From contig JAJZZX010000001.1 of assembly GCA_021797355.1 (NCBI GenBank), positions 388,523 to 452,522 of the forward strand: DNA of 64,000 nt, given 5' to 3'. This DNA is from Thermoplasmata archaeon. GTDB lineage: Archaea; Thermoplasmatota; Thermoplasmata; Thermoplasmatales; Thermoplasmataceae. Both the position numbers and the translations under genes were made by a program. This document shows, in pieces, positions 8,878 to 17,256 of the stretch (positions are counted from its first letter, which is position 1; each line of letters opens with the position of its first letter). The notes beneath the pieces were generated by a model, which ran no database searches, was not told the DNA's origin, and worked only from the letters and a program-made list of their open reading frames with translations.

Positions 8878-10447
8878 AAGCTCTCCCAATCCAGTAAATG
8901 GACCTAAAGAGTCCCAGGACGTTGTTCAGGTCTATATTGCTGAAATCTGAAGCCTTTTTACCCCCTGTTTCCTTTAGCTCTAAGAATACGTTTTCGATAT
9001 GGGAGAATATCTTATCAGTCATCAGGTTCACGATCATGCTGCCTGTACGGCTGGGCATTCTTCCTGTCAGGTCGGGCATCATTCTTCTGGTCATTTCTAG
9101 GTCGTACTTCCAGGAAACGTAAAGAAGGTCCCAGTACCCTTTCGGCAGCTTTTCCATTATGGGGAAGGGATTATTTCTTATGCGGGAAGTACCCATCGGT
9201 ATAACTGGGAGAGGGAATACCCAGGCCCGGAGTTTCTGGTCTATTATGTCCTGCACGAGTTCAATGGTTTGCATCAGGTCCTCTTCGGTCTCGTCCTGGT
9301 ATCCAACGGTCATTGTGTAGCATGGTGTGATGTGGGCATCATTCATTATGGGTGTTGATTCCAGTATCACATTCTTCCAGTCTGCCGGTTTCCAGGGGAA
9401 GGGCTTGCCCCTCATGTATTTCGCTATGATTCTTTCGCTCCCGCTCTCAAGGCCAACAACAGGAGCCTCAGCCCTGTACTTGTAATATTCAGCAACTTCC
9501 GAAAGTTCCATGACAGTTTTTGGACTGCTCAGCACTCCAGGAGAAGAGATGTGAGGAAAGTAAACCTGCTGGGCGCCAGCTTCCTTAACCCTGATGAAGA
9601 GATTGACAACAGCATCATGATTAGTCTCAAGCCTCCTTGATCCATAGAGAAGGATGTCATCGGTGAGCAGCTCCACACTGTTTATGCCTGCTGCCATGTT
9701 AAGGTGCACTTCCTTCATTATGTCTTCAATTGGGATTGACCTGAACGTTTCAGGAGTTATGGAGCAAAACTGGCATCCGCGTGGGCATCCCCTTGTTACC
9801 TGCACTTCGCCAAACCGGGCTGGTTTTATGATTGTCGGGATCTCGCTGGTCTTGGGCATTCTTCCTGTCATGTTTCTAGGCATGGTTTCCCCATTGAGGG
9901 CCTTCTTAACAAGATCAGGAAGATCAAGCTCCGCTTCCCCCGTGAATATTGTATCAACCCATGCAGGCCTTTCTAAGGTGAGCTGCCAAACGCCAGGGCC
10001 ACCAGCAAAAACACTGAATCCGAACTTTTTCTTCAGCCTTTCCAGCTTTGCGGCAAGCTCACTGAAGAAAGCCTCAGTCCAGCTGGGCCCGCCACCAAAA
10101 ATCATGGTAAGCTTGAATGACACTGGAGAAAGGCCGAGGGGGTCATGAACAGATATGCCAACAACCTTTGTTTCTTTGCCAATGGCTTTTTCAACCATAT
10201 CAGGGCTTACTACCGCTACATCGTCTATTCCCGAGGCTACAAGGCTTGCCTCAACTTTACGGAGTGCATATGGAGCAACCAGGGCTTCACCATTCCTGTC
10301 AGTTTGCTCCGGTGGTGTGAAGATGGCATTCATTAGCACCCTGGGAACCAGCCTGGCTGGCATGCAAGCAACGTAGCCAAGCGTAGAAACGCCAGAATAG
10401 CTTGTGAAGGAACCTCTGTCGGCGGTAAGGACAACCTTAGCGCACAT
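8867..10447 (-). CDS. B12-binding-domain radical SAM protein
   Basis: This 526-residue enzyme has an N-terminal region (about 50-195) with the fold pattern of a cobalamin-binding domain as found in class B radical SAM enzymes. A radical SAM barrel follows, with the cluster motif CPRGCQFC (Cys221, Cys225, Cys228). The C-terminal 150 residues are family-specific. Related archaeal proteins occur widely. The archaeal GDGT ring synthases (GrsA/GrsB) are also B12-type radical SAM proteins, and Thermoplasmatales make ringed tetraethers, but I cannot assign that role from sequence alone. An AT-rich TATA-like element sits upstream near 10476-10492. Confidence 0.8.
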   Translation of the reverse strand: MCAKVVLTADRGSFTSYSGVSTLGYVACMPARLVPRVLMNAIFTPPEQTDRNGEALVAPYALRKVEASLVASGIDDVAVVSPDMVEKAIGKETKVVGISVHDPLGLSPVSFKLTMIFGGGPSWTEAFFSELAAKLERLKKKFGFSVFAGGPGVWQLTLERPAWVDTIFTGEAELDLPDLVKKALNGETMPRNMTGRMPKTSEIPTIIKPARFGEVQVTRGCPRGCQFCSITPETFRSIPIEDIMKEVHLNMAAGINSVELLTDDILLYGSRRLETNHDAVVNLFIRVKEAGAQQVYFPHISSPGVLSSPKTVMELSEVAEYYKYRAEAPVVGLESGSERIIAKYMRGKPFPWKPADWKNVILESTPIMNDAHITPCYTMTVGYQDETEEDLMQTIELVQDIIDQKLRAWVFPLPVIPMGTSRIRNNPFPIMEKLPKGYWDLLYVSWKYDLEMTRRMMPDLTGRMPSRTGSMIVNLMTDKIFSHIENVFLELKETGGKKASDFSNIDLNNVLGLFRSIYWIGRASIS

Positions 10448-10747
10448 GGATAATGATCTATAACAGAAATTTAAGATTTACTAATATATATAAATAACAA
10501 TGAAAGTAATAAAGACGCTAAAATGTTTGTTCCCTGAAAGAATATTGCTGGTAAACTTAACAGGTCTGTTTAGCATGTTTCCATCAGCCGTAGACCGGAA
10601 CGGCATAGCACAGACATCTCTAGGAGGGCAATCTTAGGCAGCAATGTCAAAGCGCCATCGAAGGACAGTATGTTATGCCGCTTCTGATCCGGAATATGCA
10701 AGCTTCTGCAGCAGTGATGCATTGGCAGTTGAGGCGTAAAGGTTCAT
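10448..10747. other. Intergenic region without a recognised gene
   Basis: The left side carries the AT-rich promoter of the minus-strand radical SAM gene (ATATATATAAAT near 10480-10492). The remaining 240 bases show no convincing reading frame, tRNA or strong hairpin. No obvious TATA box precedes the plus-strand gene at 10748. Confidence 0.4.
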
Positions 10748-11794
10748 ATGGCTGCATTCACAGTGCAAAAATTTATGCCGAAATCTTACTGCTTCCCACT
10801 ATTGAGCCAATGCTGGTATTGTGGCAAGGAGATAGACGGTTACGTTTTCCACATCTCGGGAAATGAGTGTGACATAGGCTGTGCCAATCAGCAGATCAAG
10901 AGGTCCAGGGATATTCTTGGCGTGATTCTTGGGGACGTCGACTCATTTGTGGGCTACGGGCTTGGTTTCGACAAGCCAGAATTCTTCTGGTACATCTTCG
11001 TAGAATCACAGGAGGCACTTCCATCGCTCCGGGAAGAATTCAGTGCAGCTCAGCTGGGATTCAGCATATATCCGCTAATCACCGAAATACCAGTCCTCGG
11101 AGAACCGGAGATGATTCCAGCCATCCCTGAGAAATTCGTCCAGGGGGGGACCTCCATAGGCCACCTCAGGGCTGGAACAACGGGCACATTAGGAGGTATT
11201 ATGCGAATAGGGGAGAAGCGATATGCTCTGGCCACAGCGTCCATAATAGCTCCAGAAGGTTCCAGGATTGGTGATTCAGTTGTCCATCCGTCCATTCCAG
11301 ACTCTCCCAAGAGAGGCATAATCATGGGGAAACTTTCAGCCATCTCAAGAATGATTCCAAACACATCCAATGATATGGATGCAGCCCTGGTAGAAATTTT
11401 CGACGACATAAAAACGTCGCCATGGATCAAGAATCTTGGGCGGCCGGGCGACCTGAGCGAACCACACATCGGCATGACAGTCAGGAAATCGGGGCGAAGC
11501 ACTGGATTTACCGAAGGAAAAATATTGTGCACAGACGTAAAAATGAAAGTGGTGATACGCAACAAGCTCTATTTTCTTCAGGATCACTTTCTGGCCATAA
11601 GTGATATGGGAAGCTTTGCGGAAACAGGGGATGAAGGCTCCTTTATACTTGACAACAGAAATTCTGTGACTGGGCTCTTAGAAATGGTATTCCACGGTAT
11701 GGCGGTATGCTCAAGGGCAAGCCTTGTCTTTGAAAGGTTTGGGCTTGTTTCACCTTACTGCTTCGAATTTGACGAAGAGGAAGCTGATGATTAA
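10748..11794 (+). CDS. Trypsin-fold protein with degenerate catalytic triad and N-terminal zinc-knuckle-like motif
   Basis: The first 50 residues hold two cysteine pairs, Cys22/Cys25 (CWYC) and Cys41/Cys45, spaced like a small zinc knuckle. From about residue 130 the protein resembles a trypsin-fold protease: a strand GTLGGIM, the site that normally carries the catalytic His reads ATASI (residues 162-166), the Asp site is kept (MDAALVEI, Asp211), and the site that normally reads GDSGS reads GDEGS (294-298), replacing the nucleophile with Glu. It is therefore probably not a peptidase but a binding or scaffold protein. The acidic tail (FDEEEADD) is another feature. The next gene encodes an ArsA-type ATPase. 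Confidence 0.65.
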   Translation: MAAFTVQKFMPKSYCFPLLSQCWYCGKEIDGYVFHISGNECDIGCANQQIKRSRDILGVILGDVDSFVGYGLGFDKPEFFWYIFVESQEALPSLREEFSAAQLGFSIYPLITEIPVLGEPEMIPAIPEKFVQGGTSIGHLRAGTTGTLGGIMRIGEKRYALATASIIAPEGSRIGDSVVHPSIPDSPKRGIIMGKLSAISRMIPNTSNDMDAALVEIFDDIKTSPWIKNLGRPGDLSEPHIGMTVRKSGRSTGFTEGKILCTDVKMKVVIRNKLYFLQDHFLAISDMGSFAETGDEGSFILDNRNSVTGLLEMVFHGMAVCSRASLVFERFGLVSPYCFEFDEEEADD

Positions 11795-11867
11795 TTCTCA
11801 AAAGGCACCTTTCCAGAAAGGTGTCAAGGTTAAATCTGATCTTCGAATTACCTCTGGCTGAGTTGAT

Positions 11868-13061
11868 ATGGCTGAGAAGAAGTCCACGCCCATAGGGAAA
11901 GGAACCAGAATAATCCTCTTCACCGGAAAAGGCGGAGTTGGGAAGACGAGCGTGGCGGCTTCAACCGCACTGCTTCTGTCTAGAAAGGGTCTGAGGACAC
12001 TGATTATATCAACAGATCCGGCTCACAGCCTTTCTGATGCCTATGGAATTGAGATTGGTCCCTACGTGAAACAGATTTCAGACAACCTCTTTGCACAGGA
12101 GATAAGTGTCATTGAAGCCATAAATGAGCACTGGGAGAATCTGAAGGGTTACCTGACAGGCTTGTTCAGTTCCCAGGGGCTTGATCCTGTATCATCCGAG
12201 GAGATCGCTACACTTCCGGGTTTTGATGAGGCTTCAGAACTTCTTTATGTTGACGATTACTTCAAGGAAGGGAAATATGATGCAATTGTTATGGACAGTG
12301 CTCCCACTGGAGAATCGCTGAAGCTCCTCTCATTCCCTGAGGCAATGTCATGGTATATGGAAAAGCTTTTCCCAATAAGCAGGACCACGGCAAAGATAGT
12401 CCGTCCAATCATGAAGCCATTCTCAAGCATCCCGCTGCCTGATGATTCCATATTCAGGAGTATGGAAAACCTTTACCAGAGCCTCAAGGAAGTGAGGGGC
12501 ATACTTACCGATGAAAGGATCACATCCATAAGGCTTGTATGCACACCGGACAGGATGTCCATGAATGAAACAAGGAGAGCGTATACATATCTTCTTCTAT
12601 ATGGGTATCCCGTGGATGCGCTTGTTGTGAACAAGATATTCGCGGAGAACACAGGTGAATTCTTCCATGGCTGGAGGAAATCCCAGGAGGAAATTCTCAA
12701 GGAAATAAGTGATTCGTTCCAGGAGCTCAAGATATTCCGATTGAATCTTTCCCGTGAGGAGCCCACCGGCTTGGAAAGACTGGCTAGGATGGGAAAGGAC
12801 CTGTATGGTGCGGATGATCCTTACAGTGTCTATCAGCACAGTATCCCGGTGAGCTACGAAAAGAAGGGAGATAAGGTTGTCGCAAAGATAAGGTTGCCAT
12901 TTGCAAGCAAAGATAGGCTCAATCTCTATAACAAAGGAGGGGAGCTTGTTATCGAACTGGACAACTGGAGAAGGGTTTTTTATTTGCCACAGACACTAGC
13001 AGACAGGAAACCATCATCGGCAGAGTTTATTAATGGCTATCTGCATATTGAGCTGATCTGA
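11868..13061 (+). CDS. ArsA/Get3-family ATPase with C-terminal Hsp20-like domain
   Basis: The 397-residue protein has the deviant Walker A motif GKGGVGKT (residues 20-27), a switch I with STDPAHSLSDAYG, and the switch II region MDSAPTGESLKLL. This is the ArsA/Get3 P-loop class. Residues about 320-397 form a beta-rich extension like the ArsA_HSP20 domain found in archaeal and plant homologues. No arsenic genes lie nearby, so a role in handling membrane or client proteins, as for Get3, is more likely than arsenite export. I do not see the CxxC of eukaryotic Get3. The start is 73 bases after the previous gene. A 68-residue gene follows one base after the stop. Confidence 0.85.
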   Translation: MAEKKSTPIGKGTRIILFTGKGGVGKTSVAASTALLLSRKGLRTLIISTDPAHSLSDAYGIEIGPYVKQISDNLFAQEISVIEAINEHWENLKGYLTGLFSSQGLDPVSSEEIATLPGFDEASELLYVDDYFKEGKYDAIVMDSAPTGESLKLLSFPEAMSWYMEKLFPISRTTAKIVRPIMKPFSSIPLPDDSIFRSMENLYQSLKEVRGILTDERITSIRLVCTPDRMSMNETRRAYTYLLLYGYPVDALVVNKIFAENTGEFFHGWRKSQEEILKEISDSFQELKIFRLNLSREEPTGLERLARMGKDLYGADDPYSVYQHSIPVSYEKKGDKVVAKIRLPFASKDRLNLYNKGGELVIELDNWRRVFYLPQTLADRKPSSAEFINGYLHIELI

Positions 13062-13062
13062 A

Positions 13063-13269
13063 ATGCCGGATGAAAACAGGAATGAGGAAGGCAACGATTT
13101 TGTGGTGGAACTGAGAGTCAGGATTCCAAAAGGGTTACTTGATCTGGCTGAGAGAACCCTGAAAGATGCCCTAGCTATTGCTGGTGACGTTGCAAAGATA
13201 GGAAGGAATGTTGTCAGCAAGGGAGAGGGTTCCGATAAGCCAAAGCTCAAAAAGATGGACATTAAGTAG
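13063..13269 (+). CDS. Small protein coupled to the ArsA-type ATPase
   Basis: This 68-residue protein starts one base after the stop of the ArsA-type gene, so the two are almost certainly translated from one mRNA. The N-terminus is acidic. The middle carries a strand (VVELRVRIPKGL) and an amphipathic helix (LLDLAERTLKDALAIAGDVA), and the tail is lysine-rich. No known domain is evident. Tight coupling suggests that it works with the ATPase, perhaps as a partner or client adaptor, but this is inference. Confidence 0.6.
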   Translation: MPDENRNEEGNDFVVELRVRIPKGLLDLAERTLKDALAIAGDVAKIGRNVVSKGEGSDKPKLKKMDIK

Positions 13270-13309
13270 CATTTAGAAGCCGCTCTTTTAATCTGGCTTT
13301 CCAAATTCC

Positions 13310-14407
13310 CTATTCTGCTTCCATATTACCTGGTTTATTTTCCAGCTGCAGCTGCAAAAGAGCATCAGCAACTATTTCTGCACTTGTCCACACGTCTTCC
13401 AGCCTGACCTCCTCATTCACCGTATGGGACAGCTGTGGGTTGCCGGGGCCATATGTAATGCATGGAATTCTCCAGGAAGAACCAAGTATGTTCATGTCAC
13501 CACTCCCGCTCTTGAAAAGCAGGGAAGCATCCCTGCCAGTCGCTTTCGCTATAGATGACTTGAAAGCCCTGGCAAGGCTCGTCTTTGTTCCCGCCACGTA
13601 AGGGAATACATAGCTTCTGACCCTTGACACCGGTAGGACAGGCAGCCCCTCTGAGGAAACTTCCAGGACTCCTGAAAGCACATCTTCATGCCGCTTTGAT
13701 GGGGGATATCTTATGTCGATGGTGATCCTCGCATTGGAAGGCGTCATATTGTCAGCTTCACCGCCTGAAATTGATGTTATGGCGGCAGATACGCTGGAGA
13801 AATCTCTGTTGCTGCCGTACGATCTCCTAAGCGCATCCCATGAACGTATGGCAAGATCTATTGCATTTTCCCCCATCCATGGGGCACTGGCATGATACTG
13901 TTCAGTGCTGAATTCAAGATCAAGAAGTATTCTTCCCCTGTAGCCGACAGTTATTCCGGTAAGGCCTGACGGTTCTCCAAAGACAGCAAAATCTGATTTG
14001 GGCTGCGATGATGCAACCTCAATGATCCCCTTGCCCGGTCCCTCTTCCCCCACGGCGGCTATAACCCTTATTTTCCCCGCAAATCCCCTGTCAACGGCTA
14101 GCCTGGCTCCGAACATCAGAGACACAAGGGAGGCCTTCGCATCGGTGGCGCCTCTTCCTGATATTATGCCGTTCTCCTCCCTTATTGGTAGCCTTCCAGG
14201 AACCGTATCTATATGCCCGCAGAGCAGAACGTCTGGCTTTCCTCCCAGAAATGTGGCAATTCCATTGCCAGCAGTGTCAACGTAGAAATCGTTGGCACCA
14301 AGCTGAAGCATCTCAATTCCAAATTTTTCGACCGCTTCAGTTTCCTGCCCAGTTGGCGAATATATCTGAACAAGCTCCCTAAGTACCTGGTCGCTTGGGT
14401 GGCTCAC
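13310..14407 (-). CDS. lysK: LysW-lysine (or N-acetyl-lysine) deacetylase-type peptidase, M20 family
   Basis: The 365-residue M20 metallopeptidase carries the zinc-site motifs LLCGHIDTVPG, SGRGATDAKASL, GEEGPGKG (metal and catalytic Glu pair) and FGEPSG, plus a late HTVNEE motif. In the aminoadipate pathway LysK removes finished lysine from the LysW carrier as the last step. It is the final gene of the lysWYZJXK run and overlaps lysX by 4 bases (ATGA). In some archaea the same enzyme also releases ornithine. No separate arginine set is visible in this window. Confidence 0.9.
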   Translation of the reverse strand: MSHPSDQVLRELVQIYSPTGQETEAVEKFGIEMLQLGANDFYVDTAGNGIATFLGGKPDVLLCGHIDTVPGRLPIREENGIISGRGATDAKASLVSLMFGARLAVDRGFAGKIRVIAAVGEEGPGKGIIEVASSQPKSDFAVFGEPSGLTGITVGYRGRILLDLEFSTEQYHASAPWMGENAIDLAIRSWDALRRSYGSNRDFSSVSAAITSISGGEADNMTPSNARITIDIRYPPSKRHEDVLSGVLEVSSEGLPVLPVSRVRSYVFPYVAGTKTSLARAFKSSIAKATGRDASLLFKSGSGDMNILGSSWRIPCITYGPGNPQLSHTVNEEVRLEDVWTSAEIVADALLQLQLENKPGNMEAE

Positions 14408-15252
14408 CTTGCAACACCCTTCACATATTCAATGATTTCTCCAGGAACGTCAACTCCTGCAACCTTTACAGTGTTTTTGAACTCAGTTGTGCCATTCACC
14501 TCGTGCACCACATAGCCGGAATCGGTTTCCATTATGTCAATGCCAAATACGCCCCTTCCCACGCTTCTAGCCGCCCTGATGGATATGTCTTCAAGCTCAG
14601 GAGTTATCTCGCACTTCTCTGCTCTCCCTCCAATGGCTGTATTTGTTCTCCAGTCGCCCTCTGACTGGTATCTATAAATTCCTCCAATAACTCTGTCACC
14701 AACCACAAATGTACGGATATCCCGTGGCGGCCTTCTTACATACTCCTGCAGGTAAAAAATAGAATAGAGCGGATACATGTATTCCCTGTCCTCAAGTACT
14801 GCAGTTGCCGCTGATTTGTCATTGAGAAGCGCCACCATCCTTCCCCAGCTCCCAGTTACCGGCTTTATTACCGCACGGTTTCCAAACTTTCCGGAAAACT
14901 GTTTCATGGCAGCCTCATATCCCGTGGAAACGGAAGTCCTCGGAGTTGGCACACGGTTTTTCACAAGGGCAAGCGAGGTAAGCATCTTATTTCCCGCAGT
15001 GGTGGTAGAATTCAAATCATTGACTACAATCTGGCCCTTGTACTCCAGAAAGGCTGTGGAATGTAGCCCACGGTAATATGAGGTGCACCTCTGGATCGAA
15101 ACTCCTCCATAGGAATCACTCAGCTGGGAATCCAGGTCCATATCCATATCCTTCACATCTACCATGGAAACTTCTATTCCTCTGTCAGTGGCAGCCTTGA
15201 GCAGTGCTTTCTCCTCCCACCTCACCAGGTCGTGTATGATGGAAATTTTCAA
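14404..15252 (-). CDS. lysX: LysW-aminoadipate ligase, RimK-type ATP-grasp
   Basis: The 282-residue ATP-grasp protein has the family pattern: a substrate region with NDLNSTTTAGNKMLT, the ATP-binding lysine in VIKPVTGSWGR, the QEYVRRPPRDIR segment and the metal-binding end VHEVNGTTEFKN. LysX joins the amino group of 2-aminoadipate to the C-terminal Glu of LysW using ATP, which protects the amino group. It overlaps lysJ and lysK by 4 bases each. LysX and ArgX look alike, so dual use for glutamate (arginine route) cannot be excluded. Confidence 0.9.
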   Translation of the reverse strand: MKISIIHDLVRWEEKALLKAATDRGIEVSMVDVKDMDMDLDSQLSDSYGGVSIQRCTSYYRGLHSTAFLEYKGQIVVNDLNSTTTAGNKMLTSLALVKNRVPTPRTSVSTGYEAAMKQFSGKFGNRAVIKPVTGSWGRMVALLNDKSAATAVLEDREYMYPLYSIFYLQEYVRRPPRDIRTFVVGDRVIGGIYRYQSEGDWRTNTAIGGRAEKCEITPELEDISIRAARSVGRGVFGIDIMETDSGYVVHEVNGTTEFKNTVKVAGVDVPGEIIEYVKGVAR

Positions 15253-16454
15253 GAGCTTCCGCCTCCGTTAAGCTGCCTATCCATGACATTTTTCATTTCC
15301 TCTACTGCATAATCAATTTCGTCCCGGGAGAGAATGTATGGTGGAAGCATCCTTATCGTGTTTATTCCGGAATATAGCGTTATTATGCCTCGGTCAATGA
15401 GATTCATGAGCACGGGTAGAAACCTAATCCTAAGCTCCAGTGCAAGCATCATGCCAATTCCCCTTGGCTGGCTTACCAGGCGGTGTTTTCCAAGCTCTTC
15501 TTCCATCCTTTGCAGAAAGTACTTTCCATTATCTCTGGCCATCTCCACGTAGCCTCTCCTCAATCGCTCGACAACCGCAGAACCGGCAGCGCAGGCAAGC
15601 GGGTTGCCACCTGTGGTGGAACTTTGTTCCCCTATTTCCAGTGTTTCAGCAAAAGTCTTACCTGCCACAGTGAGCCCCATTGGAATGCCGCCGCCTATTC
15701 CCTTTCCAACGGTCATTATATCCGGCACTATGTTCCAATGCTGATGGGCCCACATTTTGCCTGTCCTGCCCAGCCCAGACTGAATCTCGTCAACAACGAG
15801 GGCAGTGCCACTTTCCTCGGTCAACTCCCTGACGGACTGAAGATATCCCTCCGGAGGGAGGTTAATCCCGCCTTCTCCCTGCACAGGCTCAAGAAAGACT
15901 GCTGCAACGTCACCTTTTTTCAGTGCTCCCCTTATGGCCTCGGTATCCCCGAATTTAACAAACTCAACATCCTTCATCAGCAACGGCTGGAACGATTTCC
16001 TGTACTTGCTCGAGTGTGTTATTGACAGGGCACCTGCGGTCTTTCCATGATACGCCCTCTCCATGCTTACTATCTTCTGCCTTCCGGTTGCTTTTATTGC
16101 CATCTTTATGGCTGCTTCAACAGCCTCAGTTCCACTATTGGAAAGGTAGATGCTTCTCATGGATGGCGGCGCAATTGTCATGAAGTCCTGGAGGAACCTT
16201 GATCTTGTCGGGCTGTAAACTGATGCATGTGTTATGTAGATTTCATCCAGCTGCTTTTTTATAGCAGAAATTACAAGGTCATCAGAGTGCCCCAGGATTG
16301 CAACTCCATAGCCGCTCATCAGGTCAAGATATTCCTTGCCCTCAGCATCCCATATCCTGGTCCCTTTTGCCTTTGCGGCGAGTACTGGTATCTTCTGGTA
16401 AGTCTTTGCAAGAAATCTATCCTCCACCTCCTGGTAATGCTGATTCCCCATCAT
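15249..16454 (-). CDS. lysJ: LysW-aminoadipate semialdehyde aminotransferase
   Basis: This class III PLP aminotransferase of 401 residues shows GSGTE-like motifs: NSGTEAVEAAIK, the segment RAYHGKTAGALSIT, the PLP-contacting DEIQSGLGRTGKMW and the Schiff-base lysine in TVGKGIGGGIPMG. It converts the LysW-bound semialdehyde to LysW-lysine with glutamate as amino donor. It sits between lysZ and lysX with 4-base overlaps on both sides, the mark of translational coupling. The acetylornithine aminotransferase (ArgD) family is the closest relative. The neighbours decide the call. Confidence 0.9.
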   Translation of the reverse strand: MMGNQHYQEVEDRFLAKTYQKIPVLAAKAKGTRIWDAEGKEYLDLMSGYGVAILGHSDDLVISAIKKQLDEIYITHASVYSPTRSRFLQDFMTIAPPSMRSIYLSNSGTEAVEAAIKMAIKATGRQKIVSMERAYHGKTAGALSITHSSKYRKSFQPLLMKDVEFVKFGDTEAIRGALKKGDVAAVFLEPVQGEGGINLPPEGYLQSVRELTEESGTALVVDEIQSGLGRTGKMWAHQHWNIVPDIMTVGKGIGGGIPMGLTVAGKTFAETLEIGEQSSTTGGNPLACAAGSAVVERLRRGYVEMARDNGKYFLQRMEEELGKHRLVSQPRGIGMMLALELRIRFLPVLMNLIDRGIITLYSGINTIRMLPPYILSRDEIDYAVEEMKNVMDRQLNGGGSS

Positions 16455-17254
16455 TTTGTTATCACCGTCCCAATGGAATTATCCACTGCTTCAGAAACAG
16501 GCCTCTCACTGTTTCCATTGCAGATCACTACCCTGCTGACACCTGAATCTATTGCCTCACCGGCAGCGAGAAGTTTCTTATCCATCCCGCTTCCAACTTT
16601 TTTCATTACATCCATAAGTTCATCTCTTTTGATCGTACGTACGGGTTTTCCATCCAGAATCACTGCATCCACATTTGTAAGCAGGACCAGAAGGCTTGAT
16701 CCCATTGATCCTGCTACAGCTGCAGCAGCTCTGTCCCCATCCACATTAAGGGCTTCCATCTGGCTGCTGACTGCTATGGGTGCAATTACCGGCACCAGCA
16801 CCTCCCCCAACAGAATTTTCAGGAATGATGAATTAACCCCAGTAATGCGTCCTGTGTACCCGCCGTCTATTAACATTGGCCTTCCATTTTCGCTTATAGT
16901 TCTCAGTCTAGCTTTCCGTTCTGCCTGAATTAAACCCGCATCTATCCCCGTGAGCCCAACTGCGTTAACGCCATACCTTCCAAGGGCGAGGACAATCTCT
17001 GTGTTGATCTTCCCTTTAATTGCCATAAGAAATGCAGACATAGTCGCCGCATCGGTATATCTGCTCCTTATGCCGTTTGGTGATGTGATAAATTTGGGTT
17101 CTATGCCAAGGGACGAAGTTAGCTCCGTTACTGCAGGCCCGCCACCATGAACCACAATGAGTCCAATCTCGGCCAGTGAAGCAATATCTGCTATCAGCCG
17201 ATCCGGGATACCATTGCTGGCTATGCTGCCGCCTACCTTTACCACTACAGTCAT
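16451..17254 (-). CDS. lysZ: LysW-aminoadipate kinase
   Basis: The 267-residue protein is an amino acid kinase of the ArgB type, with the N-terminal VVKVGGSIA, the glycine-rich VVHGGGPAV, and the nucleotide-binding half with NVDGDRAAAAVAGSM and LTNVDAVILDGKP. LysZ phosphorylates the delta-carboxyl of LysW-bound aminoadipate. It overlaps lysJ by 4 bases and starts 2 bases after the lysY stop. No feedback-inhibition extension is visible at the N-terminus. Confidence 0.92.
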   Translation of the reverse strand: MTVVVKVGGSIASNGIPDRLIADIASLAEIGLIVVHGGGPAVTELTSSLGIEPKFITSPNGIRSRYTDAATMSAFLMAIKGKINTEIVLALGRYGVNAVGLTGIDAGLIQAERKARLRTISENGRPMLIDGGYTGRITGVNSSFLKILLGEVLVPVIAPIAVSSQMEALNVDGDRAAAAVAGSMGSSLLVLLTNVDAVILDGKPVRTIKRDELMDVMKKVGSGMDKKLLAAGEAIDSGVSRVVICNGNSERPVSEAVDNSIGTVITK

Positions 17255-17256
17255 GT

